Assembly (NCBI GenBank): GCA_024234875.1
Contig: JACKNM010000011.1
Span: 124,001 to 188,000, forward strand
Source: Ectothiorhodospiraceae bacterium
GTDB taxonomy: Bacteria > Pseudomonadota > Gammaproteobacteria > HK1
Length of the DNA: 64,000 bases
Direction: 5' to 3'
A program made the position numbers and the translations under genes. The notes under the pieces were generated by a model, which saw nothing but the letters and a program-made list of their open reading frames with translations, did not search any database and was not told where the DNA came from. Below, in pieces: positions 42,496-50,956 of this stretch (the stretch's first letter is position 1; every line of letters starts with the position of its first letter).

Positions 42496-43033
42496 GGTGG
42501 GCTTCGTCTGGGTGGTGAGTGAGTATAGCTCTATGTCACCGATGCACCGAAGTGTGGTGGTGGCGGGGGCTGGCTCCGCCGTGAGGGGGTGCCCCCGGGG
42601 AGGCTGGCTTGGGCGAAGGGGACAGGGGATGGGGACACCCATTAGCCGACTCCGTGTCAATGGCCAAGAGGCCCCCGTGGCGAGGAGCTCGCCAGTTCAT
42701 GCCGGACAGCGGCGGACGGCGGCGCGCCCTGGGCTTCATCGGGTCATGCTGCCTCGAGTCCGAGGCGCATCAGTCACCCATCAGGTTCTAGGCCGGGAGC
42801 GGGCTCTTGCCCGCGTGGCCCCAGGCGGACGCTGTCCGCCCCAGAAAACCCTCAGTACCCGCATGCGTCCAAAGCAGTGTGTTCAGGAACCTGGGCTGTC
42901 TCTCGACGCCAGTCTCTTGTGGGCTCGCATGCGAGGCGCTTCGGCCAACCGCTGTCAATGACGCCGTGGCAGGGGCACTCAGGCACCTCGGCTCAAAGCC
43001 ATCCCCTATCCGGCTCTCTGCCACGGCGGCAAC
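42496..43033. other. non-coding region downstream of the IS110-family transposase
   Basis: 538 bp with no convincing gene. The left end holds the antitoxin promoter. The rest probably includes the IS end. In IS1111-type members the bridge RNA is encoded 3' of the recombinase, so this stretch could specify one. The sequence GGGGACAGGGGATGGGGACA (from 42617) is repetitive. Confidence 0.35.
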
Positions 43034-44053
43034 CTACCCAAACGCCCGCTCGACCTCGAACGGCGTGTGGTCTCGAAACATGTGATACATCGCCCGCGCC
43101 AACTTGTTCGCCACCGCCTTGCGCGCCACCATCATGTGGCTCCTCGCGCTCTTGCGCTGGTAGTACGCCTTCACCTGCGGCGCGTAGCGAATCGCAAAGT
43201 GCGCCGCCTCGATGAACGCCCACGCCAGGTATCGGTTCCCGTTCTTGCGGTTGCCCTCGCCCTTGCGCCGCCCGTTACTGAGGCGCTGCGACTTCACGCA
43301 CCGCGCGTACGACGCGTAGTGCCCCGCATTGGCAAACCGCTCGATGTCGCCCGTCTCCAGCGCAATCGTCATCCCCAGCACCTGGCCCACGCCCGGCATC
43401 GTCGTCGCCAGCCGGTACTGCCACCGCTCCTTGCACCGCGACAGCACCTGCCTCTCCACCTCCTCTACCGCCGCATCCAGCGCCGCTCGGCTCGTGTACA
43501 GCACCTCCCCCACCTGCGCGCTCGCCTCGCACCGAGAAAGCCGCTCGTGCACCCCCTCGACCCCCAGCTTGCTCAACGCCCCACTCGACAGCCTCACCCC
43601 CGTGTGGCGCATCACCAACCCCTGCAGGCTCAGCGTCAGCACCGTGCGCTGGCGCACCAGCAACATCCGCCGGCGCAGCGCATCACGCACCCCGCGCTCC
43701 TCGCGCCCCATGATGTGACCCCGCGGCAATATCCCCAGCCGCAACAACCGCGCCAGAAACCGCGCGTCGCTCACGTCGTCACCGTGCTTCAGCCCGTCGT
43801 ACTGACGCATCCCCCCAGGGTGCGCCAGCACCATCGGGAACCCCGCATCCTCCAGCCCGTCCACCAGCCAGTACCAGTTGTACGTCGCCTCCACCACGCA
43901 ACCCACCAGCTCGTCCAAATACCCCTTCAGTGCCCCGACAATCACCTCCAGAACATTCGGCAACCGTCTCTCGAACACCACCGTCTCCTCCTCGTCCAGC
44001 ACCGAAATCACGCTGTTGTTGGAGTGCAGGTCAATTCCGCAATACAGTCCCAT
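43034..44053 (-). CDS. IS110-family transposase
   Basis: The ATG at 44053 has GAGGAA upstream and gives 339 residues. The N-terminal DEDD domain reads MGLYCGIDLHSNNSVISVLD, then VVEATYNWYWLVDGLEDAGF and YDGLKHGDDVSDARFLARLL. The C-terminal Transposase_20 domain shows TTMPGVGQVLGMTIALETGD and CVKSQRLSNGRRKGEGNRKN with the Ser. The gene is full length without a frameshift, so it may be active. IS110 elements lack ordinary terminal inverted repeats, so the ends were not placed. Confidence 0.93.
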   Translation of the reverse strand: MGLYCGIDLHSNNSVISVLDEEETVVFERRLPNVLEVIVGALKGYLDELVGCVVEATYNWYWLVDGLEDAGFPMVLAHPGGMRQYDGLKHGDDVSDARFLARLLRLGILPRGHIMGREERGVRDALRRRMLLVRQRTVLTLSLQGLVMRHTGVRLSSGALSKLGVEGVHERLSRCEASAQVGEVLYTSRAALDAAVEEVERQVLSRCKERWQYRLATTMPGVGQVLGMTIALETGDIERFANAGHYASYARCVKSQRLSNGRRKGEGNRKNGNRYLAWAFIEAAHFAIRYAPQVKAYYQRKSARSHMMVARKAVANKLARAMYHMFRDHTPFEVERAFG

Positions 44054-44132
44054 CGTCGATTCCTCTTTCGGGTGGCTCGTCGTCTGACAACTGACGAGTA
44101 GCACCCGAGGGAGGAGTCGGCTAGATGATTCT

Positions 44133-44171
44133 CAGGCACGCGCTTGCGCGCGAGCCAGTCCCCGTGGGGCT
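44133..44171. repeat. REP-like repeat, copy 2
   Basis: Matches 41752-41790: CAGGCACGCGCTTGCGCGCG followed by AGCCAGTCCCCGTGGGGC. It lies 80 bp beyond the transposase start, so it may mark the other edge of the transposed or duplicated segment. Confidence 0.4.
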
Positions 44172-44187
44172 CGGTCCCCGGTGGGGC

Positions 44188-44790
44188 TTACGCGGCGTCT
44201 TCGCGTTGACCCAGGAGCCAGCGCTCGGGGATACGTTCCCACTGGTCGGTGCCGAAGACCGGGAGGGGCTGGCCGTCCAGGGTCAGGCGTAACGCCTGGC
44301 CGTCGGAGGGAACCAGCACCCAGAGCCTGGTCGGCCCGCCGGGGCGGCCGGTGCTCGACATCAGGTCGCCGAGGAAGGGCATCTGGTCGTCGCGGGCGAG
44401 GAGTCCGGGCTCGGTGAGGAGGACGTGGCCTTCGGTGGCCGCGAGCTCTGCCTTCACTCCCGGTAGCGCCGCAGCCACCACCCGCAGGAGGTTGGCCCAG
44501 TCGCGGTTGGCCGTCCGCTCCGGTGCGGGCACGGCGTCGGCTCGGAGCACCACCTGCCAGTCGATGCGCTTCGCGGTGGCAAACGCCTTCATGTGGCGCA
44601 GGAGCAGGGCATCGAGGCTCCTGGTCGTCACCGGGAAGCGCGCGACGAGCGCCTGCTCGGCCAGCCGCAGGCGCGTGGTGGAGACCACCAGCACGAGAAA
44701 GGCGCCGTGTCGAATCGAGTGATCGAGCCGCGACTCGAACAGCCGGTGATCGACGGTAGGGCGACAGGCCGACGGTTCTCCGCCCGGAGC
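44188..44790 (-). pseudogene. C-terminal remnant of BREX PglW-like protein
   Basis: The minus-strand frame SIRHGAFLVLVVSTTRLRLA, then TTRSLDALLLRHMKAFATAK, WQVVLRADAVPAPERTANRD, HVLLTEPGLLARDDQMPFLG and RPGGPTRLWVLVPSDGQALR resembles the C-terminal end of PglW, the large Ser/Thr kinase of type 2 BREX phage defence. PglW is usually over 1,000 residues. Only about 200 remain, no kinase domain is present, and the upstream frame is broken near 44800. Assignment is from remembered family patterns. Confidence 0.5.
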
Positions 44791-44900
44791 TGCGCAATTT
44801 CGTCGTCGTCGGAATCGTCGGAGCGCGTCTCGATCGCCCCGCGCAATGAATGCTGGCGCGGACGGCCGCTCACGAGGGCGGGCGACGACTGGCCGGCCCG

Positions 44901-45326
44901 CTACGTGCGGCCGGGGTGTCTGCCATCGTCGAGCCAGTTGTCGATTCGTAGCCCATCGACCCGAGCGAACTCCCGGACGTTGTTGGAAACCAGGGCGAGA
45001 CCTTCCGCGCGCGCATGCGCTGCGATCATCAAGTCGTAGGGACCGATCGGCGTGCCATGGCGCTGGAGCGTGGCGCGGATCTGTCCGTAGTGTGCGGCCG
45101 CCCGGGAATCGAAGGGGATGGTTTCCAGTCGGGCGGCGAATCCCTCGACGACGCTCAGGTTGTGATCTGGACGGGTCGACTTCTCGGCCCCGAAGTAGGG
45201 CTCGGTCAGAGTGACGGACGAGACGCACAGCGAGTCCGCCCGGTCGTTGAAGAGCGCACGAAGCTCGGGTGGCCGGCTCTTGATGGTGTAGGTGCAGATG
45301 TCGGTGTCGAGCATGTAGCGCAGCAT
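44901..45326 (-). CDS. vapC: VapC-type PIN toxin
   Basis: The 141-residue VapC (ATG 45326, overlapping the antitoxin stop as TGATG) reads MLRYMLDTDICTYTIKSRPP with the first Asp, SSVTLTEPYFGAEKSTRPDH with the Glu, and GPYDLMIAAHARAEGLALVS followed by NNVREF. This matches the classic FitB/VapC branch. All catalytic acids appear present. A GTG one codon earlier is an alternative start. Confidence 0.9.
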   Translation of the reverse strand: MLRYMLDTDICTYTIKSRPPELRALFNDRADSLCVSSVTLTEPYFGAEKSTRPDHNLSVVEGFAARLETIPFDSRAAAHYGQIRATLQRHGTPIGPYDLMIAAHARAEGLALVSNNVREFARVDGLRIDNWLDDGRHPGRT

Positions 45327-45556
45327 CACAGAGGATCGCGCTCCGGCAACGCCGGCTGCTCACGGTCGAGCATGAAGTCGTGCGTCGCTCCAGGGCCATC
45401 GAAGAAGTCGTCCCAGCGCGAGTCGACCGGCACCACGATTCGCGCCTTTCCGTGCTTCAAGACCTCGACCTGCTTCACGGAGTCGGGGAGGGCGACCGCC
45501 TTTGGCAAGCGCACCGCCTGGGACTTGTTGATGGAGAACACCGTTGACTTGGGCAT
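45326..45556 (-). CDS. vapB: VapB-type AbrB/MazE-fold antitoxin
   Basis: The ATG at 45556 gives 76 residues: MPKSTVFSINKSQAVRLPKA, VALPDSVKQVEVLKHGKARI. This is the SpoVT/AbrB swapped-hairpin fold of the VapB partner of FitB-like toxins. The longer upstream frame has no conserved content. It is translationally coupled to the toxin. Confidence 0.88.
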   Translation of the reverse strand: MPKSTVFSINKSQAVRLPKAVALPDSVKQVEVLKHGKARIVVPVDSRWDDFFDGPGATHDFMLDREQPALPERDPL

Positions 45557-45746
45557 GGTGGCGATTCGCTCTCGGAGGACGGCGAGGACTATCGGTCGGT
45601 CTGCGGTATATGGCGCGGTGGGGCGTCGCCTGGCGAGCTCGTGATCCAGGATTCGAGGAGAAGCCGGGGGGCGCGCGACCGCCGCGCCCGAGTGGCCATG
45701 ATCCCGCGCCGGTACTGTCGAGAAGCGAGAGCGCCCTGGCCAGGAT

Positions 45747-46109
45747 TCAGGCTCCGGCCCGTCCCGGCGGGATATCACCGAGCGCCGTGATCAGCCGCGG
45801 GACGTCGTCTCGGATAATGCTCCAGAGGATGTCGTTGTCCATGCCGAGCTACGCGTGAATGAGGCGGTTGCGGGTAGCGATCAGCTGCCGCGACGGGATG
45901 TCGTGATACTCCTCGCGGACGTGCTCCGGGATCCGAGTCGCGGCCTCGCCGATGAGCTCGATATTGCGAATGGTCGCATCGTAGACCATGGGGCTGGCTT
46001 CGAAGGTGGCCAGGTCGAGGCCGGCCGTGTAGTCGACGACTCGCCGAGCGAATCGAAGCATGTCAGCGACGTGGAGTCGCCAGTCCCGTACCGGAGACCG
46101 CTCAGACAT
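45747..46109 (-). pseudogene. hepT: hepT toxin with nonsense codon at the AMPylated tyrosine
   Basis: From ATG 46109 the frame reads DWRLHVADMLRFARRVVDYT, NIELIGEAATRIPEHVREEY and RQLIATRNRLIHA, then TAG (45849-45851). The same frame continues LGMDNDILWSIIRDDVPRLI to a stop at 45747, the normal HepT end. Restoring the TAG to TAC would give RNRLIHAY, the Rx4HxY motif of HEPN toxins. The stop thus falls on the tyrosine that MntA-type antitoxins AMPylate. The truncated 86-residue product should be inactive. Confidence 0.85.
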
Positions 46110-46392
46110 CGATGGCCTCGCGCTCGACGTGGGGTCGGAGCTCTGGGCGCAGGGCCTTGTCGGTGACGAGGTCGACGGCACAGCCGAGCAGGTCCTCGAG
46201 ATAGAACAAGACGCCGAAGTATTGCCCAGACGTGGCGGGGCCGTCGAAGCCGACCAACACGTCGATGTCGCTGTCCGAGCGGGCAGCCCCGCGGGCGACC
46301 GAGCCGAAGACGGCGAGTGTCCTGACCCCGTAGCGTTCGGCCAGAAGGGGCTTGTGCCTTGCGAGCAAGTCGAGAGCGTGCTGTCGGTCCAT
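46102..46392 (-). CDS. mntA: MntA-type nucleotidyltransferase antitoxin
   Basis: The ATG at 46392 gives 96 residues of the minimal nucleotidyltransferase (MNT) fold, with the GSx10DxD signature exact in FGSVARGAARSDSDIDVLVG. It overlaps hepT by 8 bp. Family members AMPylate the HepT tyrosine to neutralise it. Here the enzyme is intact while its target is cut by a stop codon, so the antitoxin is probably free of its toxin function. Confidence 0.9.
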   Translation of the reverse strand: MDRQHALDLLARHKPLLAERYGVRTLAVFGSVARGAARSDSDIDVLVGFDGPATSGQYFGVLFYLEDLLGCAVDLVTDKALRPELRPHVEREAIDV

Positions 46393-46566
46393 GATGGGAT
46401 CGTCGGGCGGCTGACTCGTGAGGGTCGAGTCTACGCGGACGGCGGTTCGGTCGCGATCGCGCGGTCGTAGGGCCTGGCCGAGTGGCGCGCCGTGCTGGGA
46501 TTGAAGTAATAGAAAGTGTATTTCGCGAATGGCCCGCCCGGGTGTCCGAGCGGATGGGTCCAACCG

Positions 46567-46862
46567 CCCCGCAGGTACACCACAGGTACAGTGCGAAGTC
46601 GCCGCCCTGGACGCTAGATTGTCCCCGATTGCGCTAACTCCATCTTCGGCCTCGGAAAAGGGTGTTCACTCGAGTACACTCCTTTGCGCTCGATTTCTCT
46701 TGCGTATCAAAGAGATACAGGGTTCTCGGGGAACTCGAAATCGGTTGGGGGCATTACTTCCTGCGTGGGTTCGAATCCCACCCTCTCCGCCAAATCAATG
46801 AGTTACGGTTCTGCTGGCCTCGCGGCGGAAAAGTGCCAGGTACAAGTCTGGTACAGTGCCGC
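46567..46862. repeat. att junction copy C (arm, tRNA-Ser 3' part, arm)
   Basis: The left arm GCAGGTACACCACAGGTACA is at 46567-46604. The about 160-bp spacer is nearly identical to copies B and D. The tRNA-Ser 3' part is at 46733-46792, and a diverged right arm (CCAGGTACAAGTCTGGTACA) at 46836-46856. It is followed directly by a truncated integrase reading away from the core, the usual place for the integrase of a tRNA-targeting element. Confidence 0.75.
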
Positions 46863-46891
46863 TCTCACGAGTCTCTCTCCCGGGCCTTCTC

Positions 46892-47398
46892 ATGGCCACT
46901 ATCACCCGTAACTCCGCCGGCAATTGGAAGGCCCTGGTGCGCCTCGTGGGGTGGCCCACGGTGAGCAAGACGTTCCCGCGCCGGCGCATGGCGCAGGTGT
47001 GGGCGTTACAGGTCGACGTGGCGATGGACGACGGTTCGTTCGTCGACCGGCGGTTGGCCGAGCGCACGCTCTGCAAGGGGGCGTTGGCGCGGTATCTGGG
47101 CGAGGTCCGCAGTGGCGCCGTGCCGCACGTGGTTGACCGCGACCTCGATGCGCTCTCGGTCCCATTGGTGGCGGGGCTCGGGGCGTATAGCCTTGCCGCG
47201 TTGACGCGCGACGCCGTGGCGCAGTACGCGGATGACCGCGTTGCGCGGCTTCGTCGGCAGGGCCGCGATGCAGACGCAGCGCGAGCCGCGGTGGCTCAAG
47301 AGCTCGGCCTGCTCCGCGCGATGTTCGAGACCGCCATCGGTAGGTGGAAGGTCGGGCTCACCGAGAACCCGGTGCCGCGCACGCAAATCTCTGACTGA
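46892..47398 (+). pseudogene. int: tyrosine integrase, N-terminal part only
   Basis: The ATG at 46892 opens MATITRNSAGNWKALVRLVG, then SKTFPRRRMAQVWALQVDVA and LGAYSLAALTRDAVAQYADD, then ELGLLRAMFETAIGRWKVGL. These are the arm-binding and core-binding (SAM-like) domains of phage-type integrases. The frame ends at 168 residues just after ENPVPRTQ, before the catalytic domain, so the R-H-R-Y residues are all missing. Such integrases are normally 330-400 residues. It directly follows att copy C. Confidence 0.8.
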
Positions 47399-47660
47399 AT
47401 CCCTCCGGCATTCTTGGCAGGCGGTTGCCAGCACGTGCCGGGCTGCGCGCGTTCCGGCGAAACGAGCAGTCTCGAAGTCACGACGGTCAGCCCGAGCAAG
47501 TCCAGCGCCACCGAGCCCGTCACGGCACCGTGTACCCTGCCCAAATCGACGACCAGCGTGTCATCGATGAACTCCCACGAATCGTCGTCACCCGTGGACC
47601 TGATCGTGTCACCAGGGACCCGGGCCGGGCAGCCTGGATCATCGCGCTCCGACGAGGACC
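47399..47660. other. non-coding junction between truncated int and truncated Gfo/Idh gene
   Basis: 262 bp with no recognisable coding frame. It replaces the catalytic half of the integrase and anything that followed. The matching place after att copy D is even shorter, so deletions differ between the two element copies. Confidence 0.4.
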
Positions 47661-48215
47661 TTAACCCAGCGCCACGACCCTGCCCTCCTCGTGGGACCGC
47701 TCCATGGCGTCTATCAATGCGTGGCGGCGCACCGCGTCGCGAAAATCGGGTGCATCCGATGCACCGGACCGCAGGGCCCCGGCAAAGCGAGCGTAGGCCT
47801 GCGCAACGTTGCGGCCCGGGCCGGCGGCCATGTCCGCCGGGATGAGCCGGTAGCTGTCGGGCGGCGTGATCTCCGCCATCTCCGCCCTGCTAATGGCGAG
47901 GCGGATCCGGTTCGGCTCGATGTTGACCGAGTTCGAGCTCAGCACCAGGGTGCCCTTGCGTCCGCACAACTCGATGCAGGTGCCGCTCGCGTTGTAGCGG
48001 ACGCTCGCCGCCTGAAAGGACACCCCCGCGGCGGAAACCGTATCCGGCGCGTCCACGGGGAAGTCCTCCCCGGTGACGGCGTGCTTCCACAGGGTGATAC
48101 GCGTCGTCACTCTTGCAGCAATCTCGGCGAACTCGCCCGCCATGTGGCACAGCGCGTCGATGGTGTCCGCGCCGGGGATGGTCATGGGGTTGGCGCCGTT
48201 CTTACGGATCCCCTG
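47661..48215 (-). pseudogene. Gfo/Idh/MocA oxidoreductase, C-terminal fragment
   Basis: The fragment reads IWQGIRKNGANPMTIPGADT, DALCHMAGEFAEIAARVTTR and ALIDAMERSHEEGRVVALG. It is nearly identical to the C-terminal half of the complete gene at 52357-53457. It lacks the whole NAD-binding N-terminal domain and has a 7-residue deletion (the LVNGAEV stretch). The break lies near 48215. It shows that the segments after att copies C and D share ancestry. Confidence 0.85.
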
Positions 48216-48358
48216 CCAGATGTACAGCCCCTGTTGCAGGGCACGGCACATCGGTGCTCCATTCCTCCTATCTCGCCACCACGCACGTGCTGTTTGAGCC
48301 CCACGACTTCATCGCTTGCGTCGCCGCACTCGGTGCCCCGGCTCACGGCCCACCTGAC

Positions 48359-48775
48359 TCATCGGCCTTCCCAAGGATTCACCAGCTCCACGGGGACGGC
48401 GGCGAAGTCCCGGACATTGCGAGTGGCCAGCCGTCCGTCGTTTACGATCGTGATGGATGCGATCATCCCGTCCGGAGCCGAGAGGCGCGCCCCGGCCCGA
48501 TACGCATCGCCCATGATCTCGCCGTAGACGAGGGCCGCGCGCTCCGTAAGCGCGAAGATGCGTCCGGCAAACCGAAGACGCCAGGCGTCCAGACCCTGCT
48601 GTAGCAGGGTCGAGCGCTCATCGGGCTGGATTTTCGCGATCCCATAGGCGAGCTCCGCGATCGTCACCGCCGGTATCGCGAGCGAGTCGTCGTGGATCGC
48701 GAGCCAGGTCATCACCTCGGGGCTCGGCGACCGACGTAGGGTCTCCGAGATGACATTGGTGTCGAGGAAGATCAC
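48359..48775 (-). CDS. vapC: VapC-type PIN toxin
   Basis: A GTG start at 48775 overlaps the antitoxin stop by 4 bp. The 138-residue product reads VIFLDTNVISETLRRSPSPE (Asp), PAVTIAELAYGIAKIQPDER (Glu) and SAPDGMIASITIVNDGRLAT followed by RNVRDF. All PIN acids are visible, as in the FitB/VapC branch. Sixth module of the array. Confidence 0.9.
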   Translation of the reverse strand: MIFLDTNVISETLRRSPSPEVMTWLAIHDDSLAIPAVTIAELAYGIAKIQPDERSTLLQQGLDAWRLRFAGRIFALTERAALVYGEIMGDAYRAGARLSAPDGMIASITIVNDGRLATRNVRDFAAVPVELVNPWEGR

Positions 48776-49020
48776 AAATCGACGCCTGCGTGGGCCCGCC
48801 GCTCTGCACGGAGGACCTCTTCCAGGTCGAGGTTGGTCGCGAAGCGGCGATTCAGCTCTGTGTAGAACTCGGCTGCCGGTACCCGGCCGGTCTGATGAGC
48901 AGCGTACTCCTCCAGCGCGCGTTCGACGATCTCGGCGACGGTACGACGCTCGCGTTTGGCCAGTTCGTGGGCGAGCTGGCGGGCCCGAGCGCTGCGAACG
49001 GAGAGCTGAGGCTCGGGCAT
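48772..49020 (-). CDS. vapB: VapB-type antitoxin (Phd/RHH-like)
   Basis: The ATG at 49020 gives 82 residues: MPEPQLSVRSARARQLAHEL, AKRERRTVAEIVERALEEYA, then an acidic tail. The short form resembles Rv0623-like VapB antitoxins that pair with this PIN branch. A perfect 16-bp palindrome lies upstream. Confidence 0.83.
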   Translation of the reverse strand: MPEPQLSVRSARARQLAHELAKRERRTVAEIVERALEEYAAHQTGRVPAAEFYTELNRRFATNLDLEEVLRAERRAHAGVDL

Positions 49021-49066
49021 CGATTGCTCCTGTGCGGGAGGCGGAGCTTTCGATTCTGGCGGGTAG

Positions 49067-49094
49067 CCATCCAGATGGCAATTGCCGGCAATTG
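49067..49094 (-). promoter_or_regulatory. palindromic candidate operator of vapBC
   Basis: CAATTGCCGGCAATTG (49079-49094) is a perfect 16-bp palindrome. Immediately beside it CCATCCAGATGG (49067-49078) has 5-bp inverted arms. They lie 47-74 bp upstream of vapB, where a VapBC complex could bind. Confidence 0.45.
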
Positions 49095-49241
49095 GTGTTG
49101 GTGGTCTCATGGCAGCGGAAAGAGGTCACGTCCAACATCGAGATATTGGCTCGATTGCCGCATCCTTCCCGGCCATGTCCTCCTTTGCATCAAGTTGGAA
49201 GGCGTCCTGTGCCACGTGACCGTCAGGGAGATTGCCTGGCG

Positions 49242-49748
49242 GTGCCGTCGAGCGCGCTGGACAGCGCCTCGCTCTTCGACCTCTACCGACTGCACGTGGC
49301 GGTCGGCAAGATGCTCGACGACCCCGCCCGAATCGTGCGCGTGAAGTACGCGCTGCGACCCGGTCAGCAGGTGACGTTCCTGGACGAGCGCGGGCAGCGG
49401 CTCGTCGGCGCGCGGGTGCTGCAGGTCAAGCAGACGCGGGCGACGGTCGAGGAGCTCGCGACCGGTAAGCACTGGGTGATTCCGCTGTTCGTGATCAACG
49501 TCGACGGGGCCGAGGTGTGCCCGGCGGCGCCGTCGCCGAGTGTGGGGCGAGACTCGCTGCGGGTGGGTGACGCGGTGGCATTCACCGGCCGGGACGGCCA
49601 GACGGAGATCGGGACGGTGGTGAAGCTCAATCCGCGCCGGGCGAAGGTGCGCGTCGGGCCGACGGTGTGGGCGGTGCCGTACGAGTTGCTGAGCCCGGTG
49701 ATCGAGGGCGAGCGTAGTGGGGGAGAGCTGATCCCGGCCGGGGACTGA
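49242..49748 (+). CDS. SH3-like repeat protein, uninterrupted copy
   Basis: A GTG at 49242 gives 168 residues. A first helical part (LDSASLFDLYRLHVAVGKML) is followed by two homologous barrel-like repeats, RPGQQVTFLDERGQRLVGAR and RVGDAVAFTGRDGQTEIGTV, each ending in a W-x-[IV]-P motif. The other copy (40963-41723) starts with MAMDFDRIASE, which is lost here by recombination near 49245, so expression is uncertain. KOW/SH3-type nucleic-acid binding is possible but unproven. Confidence 0.6.
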   Translation: MPSSALDSASLFDLYRLHVAVGKMLDDPARIVRVKYALRPGQQVTFLDERGQRLVGARVLQVKQTRATVEELATGKHWVIPLFVINVDGAEVCPAAPSPSVGRDSLRVGDAVAFTGRDGQTEIGTVVKLNPRRAKVRVGPTVWAVPYELLSPVIEGERSGGELIPAGD

Positions 49749-49754
49749 GACCAG

Positions 49755-50780
49755 TCACCTCGGTGCAGTGGTGTTCGCCCGCAGCTCCGGCGTCCTTTCG
49801 TCACGGATCTGGTACCCCATCGCCCGATAGCCAGCGGCGCGCTTTCGCCACATCCGAACCAACGCAGGGTTGCCGCCATCGACGACGTCGATGACTCGGA
49901 TGTCGGTCTTCGTCGCCGCCTCTCGGTGCAGGCGGCCGACGTACTGCTGCAATGTGCCCCGCCATGCGATCGGCATCGCGAGCACCAGGGTGTCGAGTGG
50001 TGAGTGGTCGAAGCCCTCCCCGACCAGCCGCCCAGTCGCAAGAAGGATCCGCGGCGCGTCCGCGAGGAGCACGCGCAGTGCTGCCAGTGTGGCCTCGCGC
50101 TCGCGCCGGCGCATCCGTCCGACGAGGGTGAGCAGCGATTCGATATCGGCGCCGAGAACAGCACGGAGCGCGTCGACGTGGCTGGCTCGCTCCGTCAGAA
50201 CGAGCACCTTGCGGCCGTCTCGATACGCCTGGCGCACCATCTGGGCGATGGCCTCGGTTCGGGCGATGTCCTCGGCGAGGCATCGAAAGACTTCCTGGAT
50301 CCCTGCCTCGACTGGCGACGCGAGTGGCTCCGGTCGGATGATCCGCGGCTCGTTCCACACCGGTCGGCGCATCACCTGCGCCCGATAGAACTCGGGGTTC
50401 TGGAAGGCGGCGATTCGGATCAGGCGGTTGGCGAGTGGCGGGGTGAGTTGCGACCGCTCGAAGTCGATCCGATCAGCGACCGTGATCGTGATCTGGCTCG
50501 GCCGCGCCGCCGCGGGCAGCGGAGGCGGTCGGGCTCGACCGTTCCAGGGTGCATGCTCGTCCTCCTCCTCGATGAACCGCACGTCCAGTGGGTGACCGCC
50601 GGCGGTGAGTGACTGGATTGCTGGCTCGACCTTGCCCGCCGGCAGCGGCTGAACTGACGCAAGGAACCCCCACTGATCAGGGTGTGGAACGAGATTCTCG
50701 TCGACGAACACCGTCCGTCCGAGCTCGCGGGCAGCGCGCTGCAGCGCATGTCGCTCACCGCGCGCGACCGGACTCGGGCC
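49755..50780 (-). pseudogene. TOTE-type primase-helicase remnant (internal deletion)
   Basis: The fragment starts in the primase end (HALQRAARELGRTVFVDENL, VPHPDQWGFLASVQPLPAGK) and passes LTPPLANRLIRIAAFQNPEF. It then jumps from RIIRPEPLASPVEAGIQEVF straight into the second helicase domain: VLVLTERASHVDALRAVLGA, ILLATGRLVGEGFDHSPLDT, LVLAMPIAWRGTLQQYVGRL. The Walker A and DEAH domain is absent, whereas the copy at 25.3-26.0 kb retains Walker A and lacks this part. The frame from 50711 is open, so a short product could be made, but it would lack helicase activity. Confidence 0.65.
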
Positions 50781-50956
50781 GCCGGCGGTCCCTTACCACG
50801 ATGCCCTCCTGTCGACGCGATCGCGGCGCCCGGTCGCGATCCCCGCGATGCTCGAGCCAGTTCTCGATTCGCAACTCGTCACCCCGAGCGAACTGCTCGA
50901 CGAAGCACATCCCGAGGTCTGGCATTGCCCGGGGTCATGGTGAGTTCTTGGCTGCG

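Noticed and set aside
47296..47544. Small minus-strand frame opposite the integrase stub
   Set aside because: No start signal, no family resemblance, and it overlaps a recognisable pseudogene.
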